64,000 nucleotides of DNA from the NCBI GenBank assembly GCA_037367355.1, contig CM074695.1:1302001-1366000 (forward strand). The letters run 5' to 3'. Position numbers and translations under genes: made by a program. The DNA comes from Neoscytalidium dimidiatum (lineage: Eukaryota; Ascomycota; Dothideomycetes; Botryosphaeriales; Botryosphaeriaceae). Within the stretch, counting starts at the first letter, position 1; each line of letters starts with the position of its first letter. Shown here piece by piece: positions 21,446 through 33,056 of this stretch. Below the pieces are notes generated by a model. It did not search any database. It had not been told where the DNA came from and saw nothing but the letters and a program-made list of their open reading frames with translations.

Positions 21446-23085
21446 TCCTGCGGTGTACGAGGTTGGTGGCTGTCTCCGCCGGAATATTAAGGCTCTGTAG
21501 GAATTTGAGGACGGGAGGGAGGTAGCAACGGTCTGAAGTACGTTGCATACGAGATGTACGAGCAATTATGAGCTGTGCATCGTAGAGATGGCAACTAATG
21601 TTGAATCATTCTATTAGAGTTGCCGAATAATTTGATGAGTAGCGACTCATAGAGCGTACACACACGGTTAGCGAGTGAGCGAGACAACACTTTAAACGAA
21701 CTCCCATCTCATCGCTGGGATCTACAACTAATGCCCTACACGTTACAAAGCCTGGCTGACAAGGCTTTCTCGACCCGTGTTGAACCATCACGAATGGCTG
21801 CATTCTCCAGTAACGCTACCTCATCTGTGCGTCAGATTGCCCAGCTGCGCTTCGGGAGAATTTAGGACCATTTGATTCCAACAGGATCGGTGGCGTGGAA
21901 GAGCATACCCGGCACGACATGCGCTGAACTTTGAAAGATTCTGCGCTTCCCTAAAATATCAAGTCAGCGAGTTCTGCCAAGGCCGCAGCATTCACAGTCA
22001 GATTCAACTCCCCGTGTGCAGTAGTCATGTATGCGTTTGAGAGATGAAGCCCGAGCTAAAGATTGGTTGCCCCCAATAGGAGATGGTTAGCCGGATCGTG
22101 CAATCTGTTGAGCTTCGGTGCAGCAACAATTGGTAGATGCTAAAAATCCCAATATCGTGTATAGAGAATCAAGTAGATTTGTTCCGCGTTGTCTCACTAT
22201 AGTATTGCGGCTAGTGGAGAGCCGCAGATCTGCACATCTTTCCGTATGCTCGACTACTGATGCGCAGATTTGCGGCTGATTGAACCCGCTAACTTAGGAT
22301 AACTTGCACCTTTCCATAAGGCCTGGATGAAGTAAAGACTCAAACATGCTCAGCCAAGGCTTTTCTTACTTGGTCAGACGCTCCGTAGGGGCCAGAGGGT
22401 CGATACCATAGCGCCAGTCTCGATTTTTATGTAGTTAATATTATACAAACTCTAGTAAACTGTTGTAACTAATTAAAGACTTTTAAAACTCCAGTAAACT
22501 TCAGTAGCTAGTAAAAGCTTAATATTTTATTTAGTACTATTTTTTTTTTTTTTTTTTTTAGATTTCTATGAAATATCTACGAATATTTAGTACAAATTTA
22601 ACTTTAAAATTTTTTTTAGTCCCGTTCATCTTTTTATAAGGACTCTAAACCTAGGCCTCCCTACTGCTTGTATGCGAGGAGCCGATGGCTCCCATATGAA
22701 GTTCTGGCGCGGCCTGTACGAGTTACGTGACCTCGCTTACCGCTCGCTCACTTAATGTCCCGCCTATCGGACCCTCCGAATGCCCTAAGGATTCGTTTGT
22801 TAATTAAGTGAGAACCTCTTATGCCATCATTGAACTTCCTGTTTATATCCCGTTCTAATATATAGACTACGCAGGAACTTTTTTTAAAAGCTAATAGCTT
22901 CTTATGTATAAATAGTAGAGAAGTCTAGATTTTGACCACGTAGAGGCAAGACTGAAGTGCACCCGGGACATCAAATGTAAAGTACATAAGAGCACAAGCG
23001 AGCGCGCTTCCCCTTAACATTTTAAAAACCACCACAAAAGCCGGACAGGAGCATCAAATCATGCATACATCCCACCACAAAGTGC
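21446..23085. other. Intergenic with an AT-rich relic at about 22430-22640
   Basis: No gene seen. Around 22430-22640 the composition drops to AT-rich, with three copies of an ACTCYAGTAAACT-like word and a run of about 20 T (22540-22559), which suggests a mutated mobile-element fragment. I find no terminal repeats or coding remnant, so its type stays open. Confidence 0.4.
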
Positions 23086-24825
23086 CTACATTTTGTCAAA
23101 GACCTGCGTCCCCGTCCACCCCCTCCGCACGCTCCCATGCACCTCCTCCACCATCTCCTCAACGCTATCCTTCTCCGCCGCGCCCTCCAGCAACTGGCTC
23201 GCCTCGGCCTCGGCGCCGTGCAGGATGTCGAAGCTCTCCTGGCTGGAGCTGCTGCGGGGGCTGCGCCAGACGGCCTGCTCGCCGATCCAGTCGACGCCGC
23301 CGGAGCGGCGGGGCCGGCGGGCGACCTCCTTCTCCTCGAGGGCCATGCGCGGCAGGTCCGCCGGGGGCGGCAGCACGGTGCGGCGGTGCCAGGCGCCGGC
23401 GAACATGCCGTCCGGGTCGACGTCGCCGCGCACGGCCAGCCAGCGGGCGAGGTCGGCGCCGTACATGGCGGCGAAGGCGGCGTGGTCGGCGGTGCGGAAG
23501 TTCTTGGCCCAGTGCGGGCGCGCGCCCATCTCGCGCATCAGCCACTCGAACGCCTCGTAGTAGCGCTCATGACACGGCGGGTCCTTGTGGTACGGGCGGT
23601 AGAGCGTGGCGTTCAGGAAGAGGGTCGGCCCGTCCGGGGCGGTGGGGTCGAGGAAGGGCCGCGGCTGGGACTGGCGCGAGGTGTCTGCCACGCGCACCTC
23701 GATGGGGGCGTGCACCCAGAGGCCGCGGGCGGAGAAGGGTATCCTGGCGGTCTTCTCGTCGCCGTTGAGCCAGGCGGAGAGGCGGGTGATGGCCTCGGGG
23801 CCCTTGTGGAGCGGCAGGGCCCACTCGTTGACGAATTGCGAGTAGAGGCAGTTCATCAGCAGACCGGTGTCCATGGGCTCGACCGCAGACGTGACAGTCT
23901 CGTCGCTGAAGCCATACTGCATGCCGAAAACAAACCACTCGATGGCTGGTAAGATGGGCGGGATGTAGTTGGCGATCCATAGAAGAATGTGGTAGGTGTG
24001 GTAGCCCACGGACCCGCCATACCAACTGGACTCGGGAGGACGGAGTGGTTTTTCAGTCTTCTCAGCTGACCAGACAATGGCACGCTTCATGTATGGTAGC
24101 CACCACACGCGGGTGAATTCTTTTTCCGTCCAGAGATCCTTTTCCCACTTGTCGAGCACCCAGCTCAGCGGCTTCAAGGTTTGGTGCCACTCGATCTTGG
24201 CGTGGGGGACCATCTGGTACTCGACCTCCACGATGATTCCGAGCGCGCCAAGAGACACGAGTGCTGCGCGGAACAGGTCGACATTCTGCTCGGCTGAACA
24301 CAAGACGGTGGAGCCATTGGCAAGGACCAGCCGCAGGCTGCGCACAGCTCCCGAAAGCAGGCCATGGTTTAAGCTGCTGCCGTGAGTAGCAGTTGACATG
24401 GCACCCACAATAGACTGCTGATTAATGCTGCCGAGATTCGGCATGGTATATCCGTATTCTTTTGCGGCGGCATTCAGTTGGTACAGGCGGATACCACCCT
24501 GTACAAGCAAAACGCCCTTCTCACGATCCACGCGCAGCACCCTATTGAACTTGTCCAGGTTCATCATCCAGGCCGAGGTACAGGTAAGGTCGCTGGGCGA
24601 GTGGCCGCAGCCCACAAGGACGATGCGGCGGCGGCATCTTCGCGCCAGCACAACGGCTTTCTGGATTTCTGCGAGAGACTCGGGGCGGATGTAGAGCTCG
24701 GGATAGGAATGGAAGGTGCGGGCCCAGGTATGGTGGGTGTGAGTCTTGGAGGCGCGGAAAGGCACGGCGGGGTCGAGCTTTGCGAGCTCGTCGCCGACGC
24801 GGGCGGGAAGCTCGGCGGCGGACAT
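23086..24825 (-). CDS. ALO1: D-arabinono-1,4-lactone oxidase (579 aa)
   Basis: This intronless gene encodes the FAD enzyme that oxidises D-arabinono-1,4-lactone to D-erythroascorbate with oxygen, the last step of the fungal ascorbate-analogue pathway, normally at the mitochondrial outer membrane. The N-terminal FAD-binding (PCMH-type) domain is clear: YIRPESLAEIQ, then GCGHSPSDL with His75 in the position that carries covalent FAD in this family, then GAMSTATHGSS. The C-terminal sugar-lactone-oxidase domain spans about residues 190-480 and ends with the family's PHWAKNF motif. About 100 residues beyond it are Arg/Ser-rich and make the protein longer than the yeast enzyme (526 aa). Start ATG at 24825 gives MSAAELPARVGDEL; no in-frame ATG upstream looks better. 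It is divergent from eIF1. Confidence 0.95.
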   Translation of the reverse strand: MSAAELPARVGDELAKLDPAVPFRASKTHTHHTWARTFHSYPELYIRPESLAEIQKAVVLARRCRRRIVLVGCGHSPSDLTCTSAWMMNLDKFNRVLRVDREKGVLLVQGGIRLYQLNAAAKEYGYTMPNLGSINQQSIVGAMSTATHGSSLNHGLLSGAVRSLRLVLANGSTVLCSAEQNVDLFRAALVSLGALGIIVEVEYQMVPHAKIEWHQTLKPLSWVLDKWEKDLWTEKEFTRVWWLPYMKRAIVWSAEKTEKPLRPPESSWYGGSVGYHTYHILLWIANYIPPILPAIEWFVFGMQYGFSDETVTSAVEPMDTGLLMNCLYSQFVNEWALPLHKGPEAITRLSAWLNGDEKTARIPFSARGLWVHAPIEVRVADTSRQSQPRPFLDPTAPDGPTLFLNATLYRPYHKDPPCHERYYEAFEWLMREMGARPHWAKNFRTADHAAFAAMYGADLARWLAVRGDVDPDGMFAGAWHRRTVLPPPADLPRMALEEKEVARRPRRSGGVDWIGEQAVWRSPRSSSSQESFDILHGAEAEASQLLEGAAEKDSVEEMVEEVHGSVRRGWTGTQVFDKM

Positions 24826-25790
24826 GTTTGAAGCGGTAGGATCAATGGCGGTGGTGGTGCAGGAAGTCGTCGGCGCGATGTCAGGTCATGGCGGGCCTGA
24901 CGGTAGTGAGGAGGCGGTCCTAGGCATGTTGGCGCGTGAGAAAGTCGAGCCGTCGCGTCGCCGATTTCAGGCGCGCGCTGCTGGGCAGAGGGTCCAGTGT
25001 GTCGAAGACGACATTCGGCGCTAGCGATCGGACTGTGCCCGTCTGCCCGTCATCGCCCTGTCATGCTCCGAGCGCCCTTGCTACAAGAGGACCCTTTGCC
25101 AGCCCCGCCCGCCCTTGGCATCCTCGGTTTTGTTTCATTTGTACCCAGCAGCAAGCCAACAACAGCGGTGAATCGCCGCCCTTGGTGGTCTGCAGTTCGC
25201 TGCCTGCCTCTACCACCTGGCACCCACGCGTGCGCCGACGATGCAGAGCAACCACATCAACTGACAAATTCCAGTGGCCTAATGCGCGCCTGGCAGCTGC
25301 AGATCACACACGTATGTCATCTTGATGGTCGAGGCAGGCTGATGTCCGTGTAGATGAGCGACCTGCCGCTGTAGATGTAGATCTGCCCGAAACACAGGAC
25401 TCGCACTCGCTCAAATCGGCCAAAACACCTGGACGACACTTGATTCGCCTCTTCTTCCCGTCTCTGTCTGCTTGATTGCACGCTTCCTTTCTTATCCGAG
25501 AAAAGATACACGGTAAGATTGAAAGAAAAACATTACAGTGCATAATAACCAATACATCGTACTATAGCCCTGAGCTTTCGTCTTGTGGTCTGAGCTTCGA
25601 TAAGCTGTACGGGTGCCGCTATGCCGAAGGTGGCCTAGAAGCGCGTCTGGCCGACGGGCCCCACTTTCTCACGTTCACGGCCGCCTCTTACTCCAGCCTC
25701 GCCATCAACACCATCCACGTCGAGCCAGCCCCGCACCACTTGCTTCACGCACCCTTCTTCACCGCCCCATAAGCAGCGCCAGCCGAGTTC
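24826..25790. other. Divergent promoter region between ALO1 and eIF1
   Basis: Only short frames without features. It is bounded by the starts of two well-supported genes facing away from each other, so it must hold both promoters. I see no clear TATA box. Confidence 0.6.
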
Positions 25791-26360
25791 ATGACCACAC
25801 CGGACATCCAGAACCTCAAGACATTTGATCCGTTCGCGGAGGCAGATGACGACAGCTCCGAGATCAAGGGGCAGACTCAGAACTACATCCACATACGCAT
25901 CCAACGTACGCTTTGCTAGCCCCGCCTGTGCAACTCGCCTGCGCATCTCTGTGCAGTGAGCTGCGCTGTGCTGTCGCCCGCCGTCGCACCTCTCGCGACA
26001 CGTACGCTAACTGAGCCCGACAGAGCGCAATGGCCGGAAGACCTTGACCACCGTCCAGGGCTTGCCCAAGAAATTCGACCAGAAGAAGATCCTCAAGGTC
26101 ATCAAGAAGAAGTTCGCCTGCAATGGCACCATTGTCAACGACACCGAGATGGGCGAGGTGATCCAGCTCCAGGGTGACCAGCGTAAGGATGTCCAGGAGT
26201 TCCTCATCGACAAGAAGGAGGGCCTCGAGCTAGACCCCAAGACCATCAAGGTGAGTCACTCTGTAGCGCGAGCCACCCATCCCGCTCGCCACCTGGAAAT
26301 CTTGCTGCTTTGATGTTTGGGCACGAGGCTGACGGGATGGCTTAGGTCCACGGTTTCTAA
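25791..26360 (+). CDS. SUI1: Translation initiation factor eIF1 (118 aa, three exons)
   Basis: The model is join(25791..25905,26024..26250,26346..26360). Introns: 25906-26023 (GTACGC, GCTAAC branch, CAG) and 26251-26345 (GTGAGT, CTGAC branch, TAG). Exon 1 gives MTTPDIQNLKTFDPFAEAD, exon 2 the SUI1 fold (RNGRKTLTTVQGLP, KKFACNGTIV, GEVIQLQGDQR), and the tiny third exon adds only VHGF-stop, which matches the family's conserved HGF end. eIF1 binds the 40S subunit near the P site and enforces start-codon selection during scanning. The length is normal. The four-codon last exon is easy to miss in automatic annotation. No sign of damage. Confidence 0.97.
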
Positions 26361-27340
26361 GCCGCCTACGCCGCGCCGCGTCCCGCCCGGTATCTCATTA
26401 TCCTTCAGATTATCCGGTTCAGGTGCTGGCTCTGGATGCCCCATATGCCAGTCTCAACATACACTATTTGGGTCAGGCGGTCGGCCTTCCAGGGGCCTGG
26501 TGCACAGGCAGGCAGGCGGTAGACGACTTACGACTATTTCTGATATTGCTATTCTTCTCTGCTTTGTTTGCGGGGGTAGGAATTGGCAACAACCGTTGCG
26601 TACGGAGGCTGGAATAGAATGCAGCTTTTCGTCCTCAGATCTCTCTGCATGCTACGTGGTTGAGCATAAACCATTGTCTTGATTATCCCGTGCTTCGCTT
26701 CTGGCCTTGGCTGACGATCCGAGCTTATAAATGTGACGGCTATAGACCCTGCTCGAACGTACAGGAGATGCATGCTGAGGAAAATTCAAATCACGATGCA
26801 AAACGACGTCAACAGCCGGCCGATCCCCCATAGTGACCATTTGCACCTGCCCAGACCGGCCAGACAAACCTGATTATTGACCTCTGCAACGATAGAGCAT
26901 CGCAATTGAGCAATTTTCGTCTTTTCCACGCTATCGAACGCGCATGCGAGGGCCTGCCAATCACAATCATTACCGACCTCCCCCGACGATCACTTCCTCG
27001 GGCTTCGCTCGGAGTTCACCCACCCTCCAAAGCAAAAAAGTGCACTCTGATGCAACCACTCCGCAATATAAAACCCCCCTTCGCCCAAGCTCCTTTTTCG
27101 CACGCTCAAGCCATTCTGATCTCCTGCACCCGCTGTTAATCTCGCGAATCAGAGTCCATTCACTCCGCTCTCTCCTTGGCCCAAAAAAAAAGCCTTCTGA
27201 TTCCATAAATATCTACCTCAACTTTGCCTACTACTAGGCTATTACACATTTACCGCCACTTTACTCAATCCCATCACTCTTCTTTCCACACCCACACACC
27301 TCCAAATAGGAAAAAAAGAAAAAGAATCGAATCGAACACG
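26361..27340. other. Intergenic; 3' side of eIF1 and promoter of the 92-aa gene
   Basis: No coding sequence recognised. The last 300 bases are pyrimidine- and A-rich, typical of a strong fungal promoter and leader. Confidence 0.5.
27067..27073 (+). promoter_or_regulatory. TATA box
   Basis: A TATAAAA sits 274 bp before the ATG of the small gene at 27341, followed by pyrimidine-rich sequence and several long C/T and A runs. Good match to a TATA element; the transcription start is not known. Confidence 0.5.
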
Positions 27341-27619
27341 ATGGGTTTCAAGTCCTTCCTCGCCTCCATCAAAGCCGGCTGGGAGGACTGGCGCGTCCTG
27401 ATGCCCGCCCGCGACGACGACGACGACGACTACAACTTCACGTCCGGCTCGCGCCGCGGCGTCCACGGCACCGGCTACAACTTCCCCGCCGTCCGCCGGC
27501 GCGGCGCCGAGTCGGACGACGACGGGGAGGAGGAGCAGGGCGACCACTACCCGGCCAGGTCGACGTCTCCCGCTTCATATTCTTATTCTGAGAAGGGGCG
27601 GCCGAGATATTCGTCTTGA
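27341..27619 (+). CDS. Small unknown protein, acidic and Arg/Ser-rich (92 aa)
   Basis: ATG at 27341 has an A/C-rich leader (GAACACG-ATG-GGT). The protein starts with an amphipathic helix-like stretch (MGFKSFLASIKAGWEDW), followed by a run of six Asp and a disordered Ser/Tyr/Arg-rich tail. A TATA box 270 bp upstream and a C-rich, CG-containing coding bias support a real gene. No family assigned. The N-terminus might associate with membrane as an amphipathic helix; that is inference. Confidence 0.65.
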   Translation: MGFKSFLASIKAGWEDWRVLMPARDDDDDDYNFTSGSRRGVHGTGYNFPAVRRRGAESDDDGEEEQGDHYPARSTSPASYSYSEKGRPRYSS

Positions 27620-28812
27620 GGTGCTTGCTTTCTTATTTCAGCGCTAGACGGATGAGAAGAAAGAAGGTTTTTTTTTCTTCTTGGGGCATAAGACGGGAGG
27701 AATTAGGGGGTGTGCTGCAGTGAGGTGGTTTCGGGCGTTTTCGACCTTTCGAGGGTGGGACGGGGTTCTTGGGAAATTGGATGCGACATACCCCCTTGGT
27801 ACTGAATAGTGGAATTGACTGAATGAAGGCTTTAGCTCTCTATGACTGTGCTCTTGATGGTGTGAGTGTGCCTTAACAAGTGCGGCATGATAGCTCTCTT
27901 GGGTGATGTGCTATGAATCATCTATGAGTATCAACGTGAGCCAGCAACAGGCAACAGTCAGGGACGAATATCACTGCAAGACTTGCAAATTTTAAGGAAA
28001 AATAAAAGAGAGAATGAGACCATTTGATGCTATCCTGTGGGGGTATCTTGATTAGTCAAGGAAAACCGATGATGATGCCCGTTTGAGTACTCCTTTCCAA
28101 TGCAGTTCGCTTCCCAAAGATTCCGTACCACTTTGTCGCATCACGAGATTCCTCCGTAGAAGATACAAAACTCGCTCCACATGTTCTGCCCAGAAAACTC
28201 CCCCGTCCAAAACAGCGACGCTCAAGCAACCCCAAATGTGAGAAATGAGATGCGTGCATCAAGCTGAATGTTCCCGACTTCCATCCATCTGTACAACCTT
28301 TCCATGTTCTTCTGTACGCTATGCGGAGAAACCCGGAGTCCCAAGGCCTGAGCACTTCGAACCGATCCAGCAGAGCTGCGCGCACCGTTGGGGATAGCGC
28401 AGCAGTTCTGCCTTCACTGCTACAAGTCCTGGCTCAGGTTTTTTTTTTATCCCACGCCTCCGGTTTGTGTGAGTTTTTTGTTTGATAGAAGAAAAGAAAT
28501 CTTCGATGATGATGATGATGATGATGATGTGAGTGGTGTGCGGTCGTTGAATAATCGTACACGAGCAAGAAGCTGTAAAATCCACGTCGTTGAAACGCTT
28601 AAGGTCGTCCGTCTTTTAAGACTCCGAAAAATGTTGACAAGAAGAGAAAAGATATTTACGCCCGAAACGCCGTATTGTAATCGTTATCCGGGATGATGCG
28701 GTCGTGGCTATGAACAAGTCGACAGGAGAGCTAACGAATAGCGAACTTCAAGGCAGCGAAGGTGGGTGATAATTGCGAAGGTTGGATGTGGGGATTGATG
28801 CGGATGGAAGCT
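27620..28812. other. Intergenic, contains a (GAT)n microsatellite
   Basis: No gene seen. It contains the trinucleotide repeat at 28505-28529 and lies between two small genes whose 3' ends converge. Confidence 0.5.
28505..28529. repeat. (GAT)8 microsatellite
   Basis: Eight perfect GAT units. Confidence 0.95.
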
Positions 28813-29199
28813 TCAGGGGTCGATGTAGTCGATATCGTCGAACAAGTCCATCACGACCTTGAGCATGGGGGCGCAGAGCTCCGCACCGTCTGCCGCCTCG
28901 CCGCCGAACATGCGAAGGCGCTGCTTTTCCATCACCTCTTCCTGCTGTCTTCGCTGCAGCTCCTGTCGGACGTGCCAAGCAGAGTACTGCTGATGCCAGT
29001 GCGCCGCTGGTGGATTGGAGAAGGTCGAATAATGTTGTAGATGCGGGTAAGATGGCAGACCGCTGCGAAAAGAAGACTCTGCGGAAAAGGTCGAAAAGGC
29101 CGAAAAGGAACTGTCGACTGAGGAGTCGCGAGCGTGGTTGTTTGAACGGCGATTGCGTGGGCGACTCCTCGTTCGCTTTCGGTTATGTCTTTGGCCCAT
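28813..29199 (-). CDS. Small unknown basic protein (128 aa) ending in LFDDIDYIDP
   Basis: ATG at 29199 gives MGQRHNRKRTRSRPRNRRSN, an Arg-rich N-terminus that resembles a nuclear or nucleolar signal. The middle is Ser/Phe-rich (SSFSAFSTFSAESSF). A helical Gln/Glu/Arg stretch with Trp residues follows (HWHQQYSAWHVRQELQRRQQ), and the last 25 residues are compact and hydrophobic/acidic (APMLKVVMDLFDDIDYIDP). A basic N-terminus combined with this C-terminal motif occurs, as I remember, in short uncharacterised ascomycete proteins; I cannot confirm it here. Intronless. Confidence 0.7.
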   Translation of the reverse strand: MGQRHNRKRTRSRPRNRRSNNHARDSSVDSSFSAFSTFSAESSFRSGLPSYPHLQHYSTFSNPPAAHWHQQYSAWHVRQELQRRQQEEVMEKQRLRMFGGEAADGAELCAPMLKVVMDLFDDIDYIDP

Positions 29200-30904
29200 G
29201 TTTCGTTTGAGTGAGTTTAGAGGTTGAGTGGAGGGGGCGGGATGGTAGTGAGAGGGCTGGAACGCTCCTGGTGAGAGAAGGCTTGAGATCCCATAGCGGA
29301 GATCTGCGAAGGGTTATATATCGCGGGGTCCGGGGTGAAAGGAACAAGTGGGCGGGCTCCGACAACGGAAGCACGCGATACAGTCACCCTCTCACCCTCG
29401 CGCGAGGCTATCGTTGAGTCACACGGCGGGTGATCGTCGTCATATCCCCGTGGCTGACCAATTGTGTGCGCCACTTTGTGGCGCAGGCAGCCCTACGGTT
29501 TCCTGTGAGCAAAGGCACCCAACGCATCGCTTTCGCATTCCCGCCTCGCATTGCTCGTCTGCCTATGCGTGGCTTCCTATCATACGGCGACTTCGTACAC
29601 CATCGCAAACAGGCCCATGAAATCTTTTCTGCGTGGGCTGTCGATCAAGTTCGACGTGGTCTTGGGCAGCGAGCGATGACTGGACGCGGAGCCAAACGGG
29701 AGACGTGGTCGGGTTCCCGTCGCCACCCGACCAAACGCCTGATGCCGGCCTGAGGCAGCTCAGGCTCACTCAACAAAATCTCGTTAGGCACAGTCATCAA
29801 CACCCTTCTCTCACTCATCGATGTTCGCGCGAGCGAGCTCCGCGCCCTCGGGCGATGCCAGGCGAGACCTCTCCGTTTTTCCTTACAAATGTGTCGCTGC
29901 TGCGGACTCGGCCGGTCGCGCACAGCCAAGCGAACTGGCCGTGCCTAGAAGCGCCTCGTACGCATTTACTCATCCGGCCGGACGAACGAGCTCTCCGAGT
30001 GCGTCGCTTTGACGCAAACCTCCTGGGAACGGCCAACGCGCTATTGTGCCCGCCTTGCTTCCCGCGCACTACAACGTGGTTCACGATGGCCCATGTCACC
30101 CCACTCGTGGTACTACCACTGCCATCATCAGGTCTCAGACAGTCTCTGCCCACCGCCTCTCGTCAGCTGGGCCGGCCATGCTTTTCTTCAGTCTGATGCG
30201 ATCGTACCAGTGATTCTTTCTCTTCCCTACACACATCACGAGGTAGTTTCTCCATCCCAGTGTTCTCCCTGGCTTCCCGAAAAGAAACACGATGCCACCA
30301 GCCCCTTTCCAAGGCTGCGTGTAGAAATTACCGAATTGAGCCCGCGGCCCATGTGACCACGGCCCAGAGGGCGCAGCAAACACCCAGCAATGGCGAAAGC
30401 AAGAAAGCGTTGTTGCATGTCCGCAGTCAGTCCTACGCCTGCGCTACGGCAGTCACCGTTCGCGCTGTTCAGTCGGACCAGTGGCAGATGTGGCGCGTAC
30501 CTCATGGTTGCCTATTCGGACGAATGCTCGACTCCGTAGGGGAAACCCGAAGTGAGGCGTTGATCAAATGACAAGACCATCACGATCGCAGGATTCCACG
30601 AAGAAAAAAAAAAGGCATGACATTACCAATACTCGAGGGATTATTTAAAGTACACATTAAAGTTGCGCATTTGGCACGGACAGCCGTAATGTCTCATCTC
30701 ATCACATCGTGAACTGAAGGTCGTTGCCTTCGCAAGCCACACTAGTGGCGTCTGTGTGTGTGTGTGTGTGTGTGTGTGCTTGTCATGCAAGGCACCGAGT
30801 TGTCAACGGATCACCAAGCTCCGTGTGGCACCGCCTTGGCTACCGTCAGCAGCCTTTATGACCGGGTCACAGGAACGTGCAACACCTTCCCCATTTCGCC
30901 GCTC
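29200..30904. other. Intergenic, with a (TG)13 microsatellite near its end
   Basis: Many overlapping GC-rich frames on both strands, none with domains or splice logic. The dinucleotide repeat lies at 30753-30778, within the 3' flank of the secreted-protein gene. Confidence 0.45.
30753..30778. repeat. (TG)13 microsatellite
   Basis: Thirteen perfect TG units. Confidence 0.95.
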
Positions 30905-31559
30905 CTAGGCAATCAACGCGTAGATTCCGAGGTTGATGACACGGTCGTCCTTCAGGCTGCAGTGTTTGGCACCAGAGGCAGCCGTCTGGCAATCGAAGTC
31001 GTCCGAAGTGGCCGAGCCATTGGCGTAGGAGCGAGCTCCAAAATTTCTGGAGGGGAAGAAAGAAGAGGTTACCACTGATACCAAGCAAGGATGCAGGGGA
31101 TCCTCAGGCGGGCGGGTCACTTACCCCATGGGGAAATCGTGCGTGGCTTCCATGTTCCACTCGGTAATGGATTCGAACTTCGAGAAGGACCATCGAAGGT
31201 CCTCGTCGTCGCAATGGACCTGCAGGACTCCAAATTAGTCCTTCTTCCCTCGGTGGTACGGGTTGCGCCTTTTCTTTTCCCTCTGGTCGTACCTTTTGCT
31301 TCGGCCAATCATCCGTACCTGCCGCCCACGACGCGGAGCAAATGGTCGTGGCGTTGGGTGCGGTATCTTGGAGGGTGAATCGGAAGTGGACTAGGTTGTC
31401 GCTACCAGGTCGCCCGCTGGGCTCGCTGGCTGTGAGGTTGAAGATGTGGTAGCATGACCCGGGAGTTTCACACTTCAGGTCAGAAGCTTCGCGACCAGAA
31501 AGCGGAAGAGTCCAGGCAGTGAGAGCAAAGAAGCTCGCGAGGAGGATGGCGAGGTACAT
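30905..31559 (-). CDS. Small secreted cysteine-containing protein (167 aa, three exons)
   Basis: The model is complement(join(30905..31046,31125..31219,31293..31559)). Introns: 31220-31292 (GTACGA, ACTAAT branch, CAG) and 31047-31124 (GTAAGT, CAG after a pyrimidine tract); phases fit and give an uninterrupted frame. The ATG at 31559 gives MYLAILLASFFALTAWTLPL, a clear signal peptide. The mature part has six Cys (LKCETPGSCYH, TTICSASW, VHCDDED, FDCQTA, KHCSLKD) and NLT, NAT and NGS glycosylation sequons. The end is VINLGIYALIA. Composition and spacing resemble small beta-rich secreted proteins of plant-associated ascomycetes (AltA1-like proteins came to mind, but I see no decisive motif). Function unknown. 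Confidence 0.8.
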
Positions 31560-33056
31560 GGCAATTGATCGAGAATTAAGCGGATTAAGGCTCTTAGAGA
31601 TCAAAGATCAGCTTCGCGAGTGTACTGAGAGCATTGAAGATTGGGAGGCAAAGTGTGCGAAAAAGAATTGACTTTATATATGTGGAATTGCGATAGAAGA
31701 CGGGGATAAACCACGCAAATGACCGTGATCGATTGTTGCACAACCAGTTCCCAACACAAACAATGGTACTGCCTGAGAGATGAAAAAACAAAATAATAGA
31801 TCTACGTAGAGCTTGATACTACGGTGCCTGGGCGCGGCTGGCGTATCACAGTCTGTCTGGGAGCGGGGATGCGGTTGCAGCGGGCGGAATGTAGTGGGCG
31901 GCACAATCGGTGGCGGCCTGAAAAGTATGGATGGAAGTGGTCTGGGCTGACGAAAATACGGTGTACTCTGGCTCGAGGTTCAGCAGAGGGAAGGGACCAC
32001 TGCTGAAGCGCGCGTCGGTTGCGGCACAGGCGGCGCCCGGTGCAGGGTGCAAGGCGCAATCCAGGCGGCGACGGCGGCGGGCGGGCAGCCGAGCGACCAG
32101 GAATCTGCGCAGAGACAGACGGCCACGCCGGGCGAGCAGCGGGTGAGTCGCGTTGCAGTGCCGTGCATGGCGGCCCTCTGCAGCAGCTCGAACAGCGTTC
32201 TTTTTCGTGTGTCGCGAGCATGAGGGCTCCGGCCGGATCGAGCGATGGGTGCGGCACTTGGGCTGATCTGATCAGGCCGTGGATTTTAGGTTGCCGGTCG
32301 GCTGGGCGCCAGTGTTTGCTCCGCACCGCTCAGCCTAAAAATAGGGCGGGTGGCATGCGAGAGAGTCATGTTGCACGGTGCCGCGGGGCAGCGCCTGGGC
32401 GACAGTATGCTTCTGGGGGTTACGACGGCAGCGGCGGCGGCGGCGACGGCAGCGGCGGCGAGAGCGACGAGAGGGCGCACGCGTCGGTTGAGGCGCGAGA
32501 GACGCGTCCAAGGCTCGTTGAGACTCTCAGGGTCCAGTAGTCCAGCGCCAGGCCTCTTGTCCACCACCTGCACGCCCGCCTTGCGCACGCGTTGTCGACA
32601 TGCCGGGATAGCACTGCCACCACCGAGCTCCAGAGATTGCGCATCAGCATGGATTTATACGGCCTCTCAGCCTTCCTTCGGGCCCTGGTGGGTCTGCGGC
32701 TCTTCCGCGTCGGCCTGGCGCCCGCCCTCCTGCTGCACACGTGCGGCTGACGGCGGAGCGGGAGCTGGGTAGCTCGACGAGCCGCCGTCTCGCTGCGTCC
32801 GGGGAGCTTTGTGTTGTTGACTCTCCGTCTAAGCCTTGCACACCCTCTGTCGAAAGAACTCCAGCAGCGCAGAGCCGCGCGCCCTCTCTCTCCATTGTCC
32901 TTGCGCGCAGCACGCGCCCGGCCTATCTTTAGCAGCACCAGCAACTCTGCTGATCGCGAGCAGTCCGCAGCCCGCAGCCCAGCCCCACACTAGCCGCCGC
33001 CGCCGTCTCGCTGTCCAAAGCCGCACGCAGACTCGTGTGGCTTCGCGAGGCCTGCC
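31560..33056. other. Divergent intergenic region
   Basis: It lies between the starts of the secreted-protein gene (minus) and the Gln-rich gene (plus). GC-rich, with long chance frames and a GCGGCG-rich stretch near 32420-32470. No gene supported. Confidence 0.5.

Noticed and set aside
22430..22640. AT-rich stretch as an origin or a defined transposon
   Set aside because: No inverted or direct terminal repeats, no target duplication and no coding relic found; kept only as an unassigned AT-rich relic.
23061..23952. Long plus-strand open frames opposite ALO1
   Set aside because: Shadows of a GC-rich minus-strand gene with clear family motifs.
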